From the NCBI GenBank assembly GCA_032622095.1, contig CP136066.1:154715152-154779151 (forward strand): DNA of 64,000 nt, written 5' to 3'. Under the pieces are notes generated by a model. The model was not told where the DNA came from and ran no database searches. It saw only the letters and a program-made list of their open reading frames with translations. Origin of the DNA: Siphonodentalium dalli. Lineage: Eukaryota > Mollusca > Scaphopoda > Gadilida > Siphonodentaliidae. How positions within the stretch are numbered: the first letter of the stretch is position 1; every line of letters starts with the position of its first letter. This document shows positions 53,058 through 64,000 of this stretch, piece by piece. A program made the translations under genes and the position numbers.

Positions 53058-56000
53058 TAGTGTGGTCGTCAGAGGGTTCGACCCGGAAGAAATTGGTATA
53101 GAAGCGGTTTTGGTGTCATTCGACGCGGGAGAATCTCGTGTATAACATATCCAAAATCCGCTAAAATCCGCTTTGGGCAAAATTCAGGATCCAACATGGC
53201 GTCCAACATGGCTGCCGTTAGTCAAAAGATACTCTGACTGAGATTAATTCGATAACAGTGAGAACAAATGTTGTCATATGTATACAAATGTATACATTTT
53301 TGCAAAGGTAAAATGTTGTGCCACCTGTTTATGGCAAAAATGGAACCCATCGTCCCAGATGGCTGCCAAAATGGCGGCCTAAACTAGAACATTTGAAGTT
53401 TTTGCCTAATATCTTAAAGATCAATTCCTGTTGTTTGATAATGGTTCAGACTGGCGACATTGATTAGTCATATTCATGTTAATTCATCATTGGAGCAATG
53501 AAAGATACCATAAATGGGGTCCCAGACTCATCTACACCCTCAAAAATTCGATTTTACAGAACGTGGTATAAAATTCCACAAAACTCTCCATTGTGATTAC
53601 AGTCATATATCAACAAGAAATGGACAGAACTGTACAATGTAAGTTGGGCATACCAATATCTATATATACTCCAATTCAATGAAACCCAAATTGGCGCTTT
53701 GTCTCAAAATGGCTGCCAAAATGGCGGTCAACATATTGAAAATGGCGGATATTGATCACAGTGTCATTCAATCCATTATAAGTAGTGGTTGATGAATAAA
53801 ATTGACTAAATAAATACGAATGTATACCTCTTTAAGATGCCATTATGCTAGCTCTATGTAAAAACTTAAAAATCAGTACCAAAAATGGCTGCCAAAATGG
53901 CCACCCGATGTGAAAAATACTATTTTCTATCACTTCTGTTTATCACTTGTTGCTCTCTGAACTGGGAAACAATGGGTATATTCTTTCAATGATCGTGTCA
54001 ACTGATCATTACCGCAATGAATTTCTAATAGATTATATCATAGTTTACTCTGGTCCTTCACTAATAAGTTATAACGAACGTGGTATGAAATTTAACCAAA
54101 ATCGACTTTGGGGTTCTGGTCACATTTGATATTTAGGGATGAACAGATCTTGTCTACAAAATAATTGATCAAATAGACCAAATAGACAAAAAGAAACAAT
54201 AAATTTTATCTAATATGGTTCCAAAACGAAAATGGTAGACTCTGCCCAGCTTATCACATAATGGAAGTTGTGAGTGGTGGATGCAGTTGATAGTTGGCTC
54301 ATATATGTGTGTGGCTCATATACATCAAAACTATTTATTTTCAATCTTTTGGTGGCTTCCCGCGGGTTGACAAAATCTCGACTCATCAGTGCTATAATGT
54401 CGTATATCCATTTTGGCGGGAAATGAGTATTTGATACCATTCGAATCGTGAGAAAAAATCCAATCCGATGGGCCAAACTGTCCTTGCATTGGATGACAAA
54501 TATTCGCACAAACCAGTGAAGCAAATATCGTATCTCCAGCGATCTTTACAATTATTCGTGCTATGAGGTCGTATGTCCAACAGCAGCCAATCGGACGCTT
54601 CAGGTTGTCCACGTGACTTCTGTTTTGTGTTTGTGAATTCTAAAATGTGTGCTATATGGCAGTATCTCCATGTTAGTCCCGTGATCATTTGGTGATTTAA
54701 ATTTTGTGATTGTTCCACACATTTCTGTATGATGATGCACATGGGTGAATTTTCATAGTGTAGAATAGGCACTTTTTAGTTCATAGACACATGCGATTGC
54801 CACCATATATAGCTTAATCTGCATTTATTAACACAACTTCATTATAGCACGGAAACGAATCGTCGCTGGCATGTCATGTCTCCAAACAAGCTATTGCTTT
54901 TTAAAAGAAAACGAGGGAATAAACAGAAAACAATATGTGGTTCAGTGAACAGCTAATGTCAGTTTTCATTGGGATAAATACAATAATACGTCATGCTTTG
55001 TCAACATTAGGAGAAATGTTGTCTAAAAACTTCAACCTTCATTTTCTCGGAAAGTTGAAAATGTGGGTTACATTATAGCACTGATGCGACGAAATATTAA
55101 CTATTCGGGCTCGGCCATCATTTTCAAGTTTCAAGCTGGAACTAAATGTAGCCCATGGATTCCCCATTCGACATGTAAGAAAAGTAGTTTTACTCTGATC
55201 TCTTCCCAGATATCAACTCTCCGGTGAATGGTGATCTCTTATGTTCTAGAAAATACGTGTGCCAAATACATATATGTATGAAGAAACTATCCCCATACAT
55301 TGTTTACACATCGACTCCGTAAGTATGTGGAGGTTTTCTTGGACAAGCGGGATTTTCAAACCTCGAAACCGTCCGTACAAACAATAAAAGTTAATAGGAA
55401 ATGACGTTGGATGTAGGTATAGAGTACGTCGTCCGCATGAAATAGATTTCGTGTCATTAATTTGCACATATTTCGTGCTCTGATGAGCATGGATGCACGC
55501 CTTATGTGGCAGTTTGATTGTCTAACATCCGGAAAATAACATGTTCATTGTTCACATTTCTTAGACAAACATGTTGTTAATCACCATGTTCATGTGGCAT
55601 TTCTATCCAATGACAACCTTGAAATGCCAGTTAATCAAGCTAAATGGTTGATACCTTTACGCCTACGGGTCAGATCCAGCCGTGACGCACATTGTGTCTA
55701 CATATCATTGATGAAATTCACTAAATGTGTAGAAGATATAGGTGCGTCTATATATGTACTAGAATGTTTCTATCCACATGTATATACCCACAATCGCATG
55801 ACACGGACTTGTCACATAAAGTGTGAAGAGTATACAATGTACGTGCGAATTTTCATTTTTCCTCTTGATATTGAAGAAAATAATTTTACTTTGAAACTCC
55901 CCAGCTCCGATAACCAACTTGCCCACCAATTAAATAAACCCCAGATTATTCCCTTTTCCCTCCTGTCCTTTTCACTTTCGCCAGCACTGGAAAACCTATT

Positions 56001-57356
56001 ATAGCCTGATGCTTCCGGACTACCACCGATGCCCATATATTTGATGTTCCGAATAGTCGTTATAAGTAGAAATGTTGACACTGTGTTTTCAAATAATCCA
56101 GATTCGTAGCAATTTAATTTCTTTTTAATTAATTTCCAGATAGTCCCTCGTAATAAGTGGACATCGTGTTGGATCCTGCAGTAGATACTGCTTAGTTGGA
56201 ACATTTCGGGCTGAACTGATTGTGGTAGTAGATTATTGGCAACATGTTTAATAGGTCTGTCATCGTTAGCTCACAACCGAAGTGTTGTTTCGGCTTTCCT
56301 CTGAGCAGAACTTAAATTTCGACAATTTTCGGTGGCCATTTTGGTAGCCATCTTAGCATTTTGAATCGTGATTGGCTACTCATACCCACAAAAAACATTG
56401 ATTTCAATCAATGATGTGTATTGGTGCCGAATTGGCGTTTTGTCGAATGGGTTTTCGTGAATAACTACATATTTGCCATTTTCATTATTATTGGCGACCA
56501 TGTTGGGCGCCATCTTGAATTCTGTATTTTCCCCAAAGCGGATTTTAGCGGATTTTGGATATGTTATACACGAGATTCTCCCGCGTCGAATGACAACAAA
56601 ACCGTTTCTTTACCAATTTCTTCTGGGTCTAACCCTCTGACGACCATTCTAAATATCTGCCATTTTCCATATGTTGACCGCCATTTTGGCAGCCATTTTA
56701 AGACAAAGCGCCAATTTGGGTTTCATTGAATTGGAGTAATTATAGATAATGGTATGCCCAACTTATATTGTGCAGTTCTGTCCATTTCTTGTTGATATAC
56801 GACTGGAATCCCAATGGCGATTTTTGTGGAATTTTATACCGCGTTCTGTAAAATCAAATTTTTGAGGGTGTATATGAGACTGGGACCCCATTTATGATAT
56901 CTTTCATTGCTCCGATGATGAATTAACATGAATATGTCTAATCAATGTCGCCAGTCTGAACCACTATCAAACAACAGGAATTGATCTTTAAGATATTAGG
57001 CAAAATTTTCAAATTTTCGAGTTTAGGCCACCATTTTGGCAGCCATCTGGGGCGAGGGGTTCCATTTTTTCTATAGATATGTGGCAAAATACTTTACCTT
57101 CGCAAAAATGTATACATTTGTATTAATATGGCAACATTTGTTCTCATTATGTCGAATTAATCTCAGTCAGAATCTCTTTTGACTAAAGGCGGCCATGTTG
57201 GACGCCATCTTGGATCCTGGATTTTGCCCAAAGCGGATTTTAGCGGATTTTGGATATGTTGTAGCAGAGATTCTCCCGCGTTGAATGACACCGAGATCGC
57301 TTGTATACCAATTTCTTCTGGGTTGACCCCTTTTTTTGCGTACCACGACCACACTA
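53058..57356. mobile_element. 4.3-kb inverted-repeat element inserted with TTA duplication
   Basis: Ends TAGTGTGGTCGT / ACGACCACACTA, flanked by TTA (53055-53057, 57357-57359). The right end of the host element keeps the empty site (GGC-TTA-CTCT in reverse at about 62825-62835). Arms of about 0.85 kb (53058-53950 and 56640-57356) are inverted copies carrying GGTATAAAATTCCACA, AAAATGGCTGCCAAAATGGC and CCGCTAAAATCCGCTTTGGG. A second partial right end lies at 56493-56650. A TTA duplication fits Harbinger-like elements. Confidence 0.75.
53951..56492. other. Interior of the 4.3-kb element
   Basis: About 2.5 kb between the arms with no convincing gene. Short frames (for example 54392-54772 minus and 55594-56004 plus) lack recognisable domains. 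Confidence 0.5.
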
Positions 57357-57376
57357 TTACTCTGTCTCCTTGTTGA

Positions 57377-58291
57377 TTACACATCTGTGAGTTGTTTTTA
57401 CTGCAAGGTGATTGTCAGTTTTGTCACTGATGGCATAAAAAACACGGGAAACATCAGAGGTCGGCGGTATGTATGAATTCATGTATGAATGTGATCCGAA
57501 GTACGAACTATTGTTTCGCACATAGCCACACATACATATGGTTCTTTCTAAGTTTAATTTCGTCGTTCGATTTTCCACTTCTCCTCGATAGAGGATATTA
57601 CGTTCGTTATTTTTATCAGTCGAAAAAGTTGCACATCAAATTTGTTCAATTTGCAACTTCCATCTTAAGATACTACAGGTAAGGTCAGTCCCGTCGTAGT
57701 TTAGACATCGAATTGCAGCGACATGAAGTTGAACACAATTTATGTAGTTCGATCGGTTGTTGTGTTTTATAATGGAGATGACAGTTCGCCAGACTTGTGT
57801 CTGTTTTTTCCTATTTCAATGCGGAAGCGCAGTTGTTTTCTGATTTGAATTGGTGTAGCGAGAATATCTCAGACCACACGTATACACGTATACATGTATA
57901 TGTATTATGTTTCGGACCTTTTTCATGTGTTGATCGATCATATTTTGTGGGCATGGAACTATATATATATGTCTCATGTACCCGTCCACAGTAATAACTA
58001 TAACCGAGAAACCATCTTTAGAATATTGTGTTGTTGGAGAACAAATCAATGCGACCAGCAGTCTACCAGCTGGTGAACCAAAGCATTATCAAAAGACCTC
58101 AACGTTAGTTACTAACTGAGTTGTTCCTTCGAAAATCCAAAGGATGGAACCAGTCTGGCTTTCATGTTTTTGTTTTTGGTGAAATTGGTTATTAGGGAAA
58201 TTCTGTTACGTGTATTTACCGAAAATATTCGCCCCTTCTTCGGAAAATAATAAATACTAGTTTAGAGTGCACATAACCTTTTCCCAGGCTT
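57377..58291. other. Non-genic DNA of the host element
   Basis: The first ~95 bp are the continuation of the host element's left inverted end. The rest shows no gene. Confidence 0.45.
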
Positions 58292-59927
58292 GTCTGATCA
58301 CAGGAGCTTGGAATTTGGTCAAAACCCCTCTTTTATTGGCGGAACCACCACCCGGGACCAAAGGTCACGGAAGGAACGAAACAGAAAATTGTTGCCACCT
58401 ATTTTGAACTCAACTGTATTCTTACAAAACATATATTTTCACTAAAAACTTTTGGTACCTCTTACACCTTGGATGCCAATCTACAACATTCCATAGGTAT
58501 ATTTTACCAGTTCTTCGAAAACCTCACTTTATTTCGGTAATGTATTGTAAATTCACCAACGAATACAAATCTGCGACACCTACATCACCCGTTCTAGAAT
58601 CTGAATGACAAATGGCAAAAAAACATTTTTCCGGAATAACAAAGTCGGAACGAAATAAAATCGAAACCTAAATTTAAAGCCCGCGAAATTCAAAAATATT
58701 TGAAAGTGCGTGCGGTTTTCGAACTTAGGCGCCAGAAAACTTAAATCTGTTTATGTTTGCGTCATACTATGCTCGTTTTTGAAGATCTAATCCTGATGTT
58801 TTGTGCATTTTCCTGAAAAATGTTTGTATTTTTCTGTGTCTGCTGTTATCATCTCATGAAAATGACGACTACCCAAGAAGATATTCTTCATTTGACTGAA
58901 TGGTAATTTGTACATATATTTCATATTTAATTTATTTCTATTTATGGCACGACCACCTGGTATTGTTTTTTTCTTCTTGTTTTATGTTCGTTATGTACAG
59001 GTAGGCCTATATGTACTACTTGACTTTGTAATGCTACTGGTTGCAATGATTGGTCATAAGGGGACCAAAACTCTCTATCTCTAGCTCCCCCTCTCTCTCT
59101 CTCTCATAGGAGCTTGTGTCGCGCTCCGTTGTATAGGCCTAAAATATCCATCATATAATAGTAATAGTAATCAACCAACTGATTACTGGTCGAATATCAC
59201 GAAGTAGAAGAAAAAGATATATAGACTCACGGGGAGGCCTGGTATATATGCCTATGCATGAATCGATTCCTTTGTGCGTTTTGGTGCAGATTCGTTGCCA
59301 GAATATCTTAATTATTTCCACATCAATTGCTGTTTTTTACTAGTTCTGACGAACAAATATATGTCTTAGTTGATGAGAGAAGACATTTTTCTTGAGTTAG
59401 GTAACGATATTGGCCATGCATATATAGAACGAGTGTTTAGTTTCGCGTAATTCAAATTTGTCAATGTAGGGTACAAAAACTCGCCATTAATATGCCAAAT
59501 ACAGTAACAAAATGTAATAAGATTCTTTAATGTAAGAGCACAAAATTAACCTGCGTATTCTTCACAGTATACGTTTTATTTGTGCGTTTGCAAGTTGTAT
59601 ATAATACAAACTGGTTTACCGAATAACTAGTTTATAAATTTGAGTTAGAGATAAACTCGCTAACATAAATTTTATTTAATAAGCAACTATAAGTATTGTC
59701 AACTGTACCGGTACCAGGATCTATAAATAGTATTCGTGACTCGTGTGTCGTAACGAATCAGCACCAAAACTCTCAAAGAATGGCTTTATGCATATGATTA
59801 TATAGCCTGTGCTCATGAATTGAAAATTCAATTTTTAAATTCAAGACAGCTAGCCACCATCGGCATTGTTTTTCTCAAAATCAAAAACACCAAAATAATA
59901 TTAAAAACATTACTTAATGTAACTTTC

Positions 59928-60398
59928 GCTGATGGGGTCATTGTCACAAGGCTCCGCGATCCGATCACATTCGTAGCCAGGTTTTTTAATCGATCACAAA
60001 TGTAACCAGCTTTTCTATGGCGATCACATTTGTAGCCAGCTTTTCATATTCAGGCGAGCCTCAATGAACACGATCAGGTTAATCTAATTTTTTCTGAGTT
60101 GATGGATGAAAACAACTTGAATTTAGTTTTGATATAAGTTCATTTATAACCTGATGTTTCGGATCAATGTCGTTGGAATGCTCGAATTATATTCCAATAT
60201 AAATTGATAAACGAAGTCAGTTCTGGAGCATGACGTCGACATTTTAGTCACGAACGTGATGACGTCATATTTCGGGCAATATAAACCACGAATTAGAAAA
60301 GCTGACCACGAATGTGATCGCCGGTGAAATAAGCTGGCTACACTGGCTACGAATGTGACCGTCACTGACCGGAGTCTTGTGACAATGACCCCATCGGC
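59928..60398. mobile_element. Mutator-like MITE, 471 bp (9-bp TSD GTAACTTTC)
   Basis: Ends GCTGATGGGGTCATTGTCAC and GTGACAATGACCCCATCGGC are inverted with one mismatch in the first 20 bp. Exact 9-bp flanks GTAACTTTC (59919-59927, 60399-60407). Subterminal GATCACATTCGTAGCCAG repeats occur at both ends. A 9-bp duplication with G-starting termini fits Mutator. Confidence 0.8.
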
Positions 60399-60424
60399 GT
60401 AACTTTCATGGTCGATGAAACGAG

Positions 60425-61050
60425 TGGCTGAAATCCGACGGCGGCCATGTTTCTATGACTAATTACACGACGATCGCACCAATGTTACAGTCTCTAGCAA
60501 TGATTCGTTCTCTTTTTGATACCAATGTCATGACCCATGAACAATTTAACGATGATCGGTTCATCGACATATAGGCCTAGCCTCTCTAGGCAGTGTTATT
60601 GATTTAATTATATATGCGGTGTTGTCGCTGAAATCCGACGGCGGCCATGTTTCTTTGAGAATTCACAGCAAAATGACTCGTTCCCATCTATATGTCAATG
60701 TCAACCTCCGTAACAAATTTAATTATGATCGGACCAACACTGCGACCTCTTGCCCACGGTGCTAAATGATGCAATTTTGAAATCCAAGATGGCTGTTGGC
60801 GGCCATTTTTTTCATGCAAATAAGCCCAAAATGACTCGGTGTCGTCTATATATCAATGTCATGATCGATGGACAATTTCGTGATGATATAGGAGCATCGA
60901 CACAGGCTCTAGGCTATGTTATTGATTAAGATTTATCTAGTATTATCACTTAAATCCACGATGGCTGCCAGTGGCCATGTTTTTATGCAAATGAGCCCAA
61001 AATAATTCGTTCCCATCTAGACGCCAATGTTATCATCCATAAAAAGTTCA
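60425..61050. repeat. Tandem array of ~150-200-bp units with GGCGGCCATG motif
   Basis: GAAATCCGACGGCGGCCATG occurs at about 60430 and 60631, and looser versions AAATCCAAGATGGCTG at about 60780 and AAATCCACGATGGCTGCC at about 60952. Each is followed by CAAAATGACTCGTTCCCATC-like and ATATCAATGTCATGAT-like lines. Confidence 0.7.
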
Positions 61051-61551
61051 TGATGATCAGTGCATCGGTACGGTCATGTAATACACATGTAATCAGCAGC
61101 TATATTCGAAATTATAAACGGTACTTTCATGCTATCCGTCTCCGGATCATAGTTTTAAAGTTTCCGCATATTTCGGTACCATTTCCGCTACTCAGATTCT
61201 AGAACGGGTGATGTAGGTGTCGCAGATTTGTATTCGTTGGTGAATTTAAAATACATTACCGAAATAAAGTGAGGTTTTCGAAGAACTGGAAAAATATACC
61301 TATGGAATGTTGTAGATTGGCATCTAAGGTGTAAGAGGTACCAAAAGTTTTTAGTGAAAATATATTTTTTGTAGGAATACAGTTGAGTTCAAAATAGGTG
61401 GCAACAATTTTCTGTTTCGTTCCTTCCGTGACCTTTGGTCCCGGGTGGTGGTTCCGCCAATAAAAGAGGGGTTTTGACCAAATTCCAAGCTCCTGTGGTC
61501 TGATACTGTGCGCGAGACATAGCTCCAAACCTCTTTTTGTTCCTATTCCTT

Positions 61552-62300
61552 TGAGGTTTAGTGTAAACATATTTTTATTTCCAAATCCAAACATAATACG
61601 CATAATACACAAATGACATAAATAATTAAATATACAACATATAAGAGATAATGTATGGAAATGAGGATCAGACAACAAGCCCGAGGGCTTATATGAAGTC
61701 CTTTGAGGTTTTACAGTTGAAATATAATATTATATGTTTAGTGTAAACATATTTTATTCCAATCAAAATAATAACATATTTAAACATTTGACAAACATTT
61801 TACAGTAAGACAGAATAATATAAATAATCGATTTATTGGAAATTATTGTTTCGTTCATTTCCATGGTGCGTGAATGCTTGTGAACCTGGAAAATGTGAGA
61901 AGTTATTCTGCGCGTCACGCCATTTTCAGGCATATATAGAGACAACCATTCGTTTCCCAAAATGGCAAAGAATAGTGATCACTCGCTCATATACTCTAAC
62001 ACAATCCCCTCACAAACCGCGAGAGAAAATACAACATGTTTCCATCCCCAACTCAAACTTAGTTACTTCTCCTTTAAAAAACATTATTTATATCCTTTCC
62101 CGTCTGATCGATACCCCTCCCTCACTTATTGGGGAAGGGGCATGTCGCCAAAGAGGAGAAGACTTCATATAAGCCCTCGGGCTTGTTGTCTGATCCTCAT
62201 TTCCATACATTATCTCTTATATGTTATATATTTATGTCATTTGTGTATTATGTGTATTATGTTTGGATTTGGAAATAAAAATATGTTTACACTAAAATAC
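61552..62300. mobile_element. Foldback repeat, about 0.75 kb
   Basis: GTTTAGTGTAAACATATTTT...GGATCAGACAACAAGCCCGA (61555-61690) is mirrored by TCGGGCTTGTTGTCTGATCC...AAAATATGTTTACACTAAA (62178-62297). The first 25 bp recur at 61737. No coding region. Confidence 0.7.
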
Positions 62301-62734
62301 AACATATTTCTTGATTAACTGCATGCTGTCGAATTTAACCACATATATAGGCCTACATAAAATGGAGGAAAAATTCAGACTAGAGAGTTCTATCTCCATG
62401 TGCACTCTGATCCGGAAGCGAGACGATGGTTTCGTAAGCAAAAGGGTTCTATCTCTAAACACATTTTTCGTAGTGTCTTTTATTATAAAACTGGCGAGTT
62501 TCTAGAACTGAGACTTCGGATATAATAATATTTTAGTTAGCTTTAACATTTTGAAACATGACGACACACACTGAAAACGATTTACTTGCATGGTAATTCC
62601 CGTCTCGAAATTTCAACATCGATTTCCCAACAAAATGATTAAAGTTGGATAGAACCATCTGATTCTCACACGACGATATATAAGGTCGATAAAAAGAGCA
62701 ACTCAAATGTTTTGTTAGATATGCATTAAAACGC
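62301..62734. other. Unassigned DNA
   Basis: No gene or boundary is seen. Confidence 0.4.
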
Positions 62735-63062
62735 CGACCTCTGATGTTTCCCGTGTTTTATTGCCATCAGTGACAAAACTGACAATCACATTGCAGTAAA
62801 ACAACTCACAGATGTGCAAAGAGTAAGCCGTAGCTAATTAACACCTTTACAATACGGCTAATCTTATGTTCGTTTGTGTTCGTTGTTTAGTAGCTTTGAA
62901 TTCAAATAATGCTAATAACTCAAAAAATAAGTGATAAAAGTTGGAAATAACACCACATACACATAGAGTGGACCCACACGCACCCACAAACCAAATTTCA
63001 CCCTTCTATTCCGCTTTTTGGACCTGTGTTCGTTTATGTTCGTTTGTGTTCGTTGTTTAGTA

Positions 63063-63293
63063 GGACCGATCGTCTGCTGATCGCAAGCCCAGATAAAGGC
63101 TGAGGGGAGTTAAACAAAGTCTCAATATAGTGAATGAAATAAAGTAAAAACAATTCATAGCTGCATATGTGTAATTAACAAAGAGACAATTCGTAGAATA
63201 AGCGGTATAGTTAAATTTTTTTAGTAGCTTTGTATTCAAATAACGCTAATAACTCCAAAAAATAAGTCATCAAAGTTGGAAATAATACCACTT
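63063..63293. repeat. Partial second copy of the TACTAAAC inverted end
   Basis: TAGTAGCTTTGTATTCAAAT through AAAGTTGGAAATAATACCAC (63223-63290) repeats 62887-62955 in the same orientation, so a second damaged copy of the same family adjoins. Confidence 0.6.
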
Positions 63294-64000
63294 AACACGT
63301 TGATAGCCACTACGAGTTATCTCGTAGTACGAAACCTTCGCAGGTTGCCACTACGAGTTTTCTCGTAGTGGTTTCCATGTCGTGTAACTGACAAACGGAA
63401 GCAGTGGAATAGGTAGATATATCGAGTAATGACAACGTACCTGTTATAGACTAGATGAGTAGAATTGAGTGTGAACGTGTTTCTTCGACTAGAGTTGAGT
63501 TTGGAGTGAATCACATGGCGTCTCTCGGGCCTTCCGTTGGTCTCCGTGTTCCTTCTGCCATTTCCGTCGTTGCTCCGGACTTTACGAGGTCCTACTGATA
63601 ACCAGGCTCACTACACTCCTCCCGTTTCTCTAAAGATGTGATGATCCCTTTAAGATGAGTCAAACACATGTGGAACGAGTAGACCCCTTCGTCTTTCCAG
63701 TGGCCTCCGATAAGTGTTGTTTCCATTTCTTCTTAGACGATCCGAAAGACAATCCGAGAGAGGTTGTTTTGGGTAGGACGATTTTGTTTATCCTTAGTTG
63801 CCAATCGTTTGATCCATAAATCAGCATAGAGTTCCTGAGCAGGCTAGATCACCCTAAGGCCCTAGAAGTACTCAGGACTTGTTGGATCATGCTTGAAATG
63901 TCAGCAGATCACCGGTTTCTCCATGGTTGTCTTAATACTTGTAGTTTGGTCCATAAATAGGCATATAGTTCCTGAGCAGGCTAGATCACCCAAAGGCCCT
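63294..64000. mobile_element. Possible TTAA-target element, cut by window end
   Basis: TTAACACGTTGATAGCCACT begins here, followed by two dyads, ACTACGAGTTATCTCGTAGT (63310-63329) and CCACTACGAGTTTTCTCGTAGTGG (63350-63373). TTAA plus CACGTTGA resembles piggyBac-like ends. Near the window end AGTTCCTGAGCAGGCTAGAT occurs twice, about 135 bp apart (63831 and 63967). The other end is outside the window. Confidence 0.4.

Larger units (their letters stand above)
58299..61497. mobile_element. 3.2-kb foldback element (7-bp TSD GTCTGAT)
   Basis: Arms of about 300 bp: CACAGGAGCTTGGAATTTGG at left mirrors CCAAATTCCAAGCTCCTGTG at right, continuing through AGGTCACGGAAGGAACGAAA and ACCCGTTCTAGAATCTGA. GTCTGAT flanks both ends (58292-58298, 61498-61504). 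No transposase. Interior includes a (CT)n run at about 59088-59105, a nested Mutator-like MITE and a tandem array. Confidence 0.8.
52819..63062. mobile_element. Element with ~330-bp inverted ends, swollen to ~10 kb by nested insertions
   Basis: The left end TACTAAACAACGAACACAAA at 52819 is mirrored by TTTGTGTTCGTTGTTTAGTA ending at 63062. The two ends match over about 240 bp (TGGTGTTATTTCCAACTTTG...; AGATTAGCCGT...). The next ~90 bp of the right end (62735-62822) is matched by 57377-57472, on the far side of the insertion 53058-57356. The terminal motif CTAAACAACGAACACAAACG recurs 170 bp inside each end. GGTCC/GGACC just outside may extend the inverted repeat. No transposase seen. Confidence 0.7.

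Noticed and set aside
55594-56004. 136-codon plus-strand frame
   Set aside because: No recognisable domain; it lies inside a transposable element interior and overlaps an equally long minus-strand frame.

Overview
The window is animal nuclear DNA: AT-rich, intron-bearing, and dominated by transposable-element debris. Two signs suggest a marine invertebrate, probably a mollusc or another lophotrochozoan. One is the menin sequence. The other is a repeat at 38847-39370 opening with AGCTCACCTGAGACGAAGTC and a CCGTC/CCATCC-rich stretch, a type I associate with molluscan genomes. The species cannot be named from the sequence alone.

The only well-supported protein-coding gene is a complete MEN1 (menin) orthologue on the + strand, 13742-33335. 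It has six coding exons (13742-14150, 18230-18382, 21975-22159, 25285-25325, 29388-29612, 32072-33335), all introns GT-AG. Joined, they give 2277 nt (758 aa plus stop). The start codon lies in a TISU/YY1-like element and a ~30-bp palindromic minisatellite (12895-13480) lies just upstream. MITE copies sit close behind exons 2, 3, 4 and 5, and one begins within about 10 bp of the stop codon.

Layout: 1-5160 is intergenic with MITEs. 5160-9990 is a mosaic of inverted repeats with a TA-flanked MITE inside it and a candidate small secreted-protein ORF (6188-6481, minus). 9890-12310 holds diverged repeats, including an old relative of the large foldback element further on. 12650-13741 is the minisatellite and the MEN1 5' flank. 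13742-33335 is MEN1; its introns hold two ~1-kb piggyBac-like MITEs, one inside a hAT-like element, a hAT element with a BED-finger remnant, and an element split by two hAT insertions. 33336-43165 is MITE-rich intergenic DNA. 44400-44940 is a non-LTR retrotransposon fragment with a 2A-like motif and a PHD-like finger. 45340-45790 is a GC-rich minisatellite. 45790-52050 is a ~6.2-kb foldback element with a minisatellite core that switches strand. 52819-63062 is a ~10-kb nest of inverted-repeat elements. A further element starts at about 63294 and runs off the end.

Several insertions are resolved by target-site duplications: 8 bp (hAT-like), TTAA (piggyBac-like), TA, TTA, 7 bp and 9 bp (Mutator-like). 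Names of element superfamilies are inferred from the duplication and termini, because no intact transposase is present.
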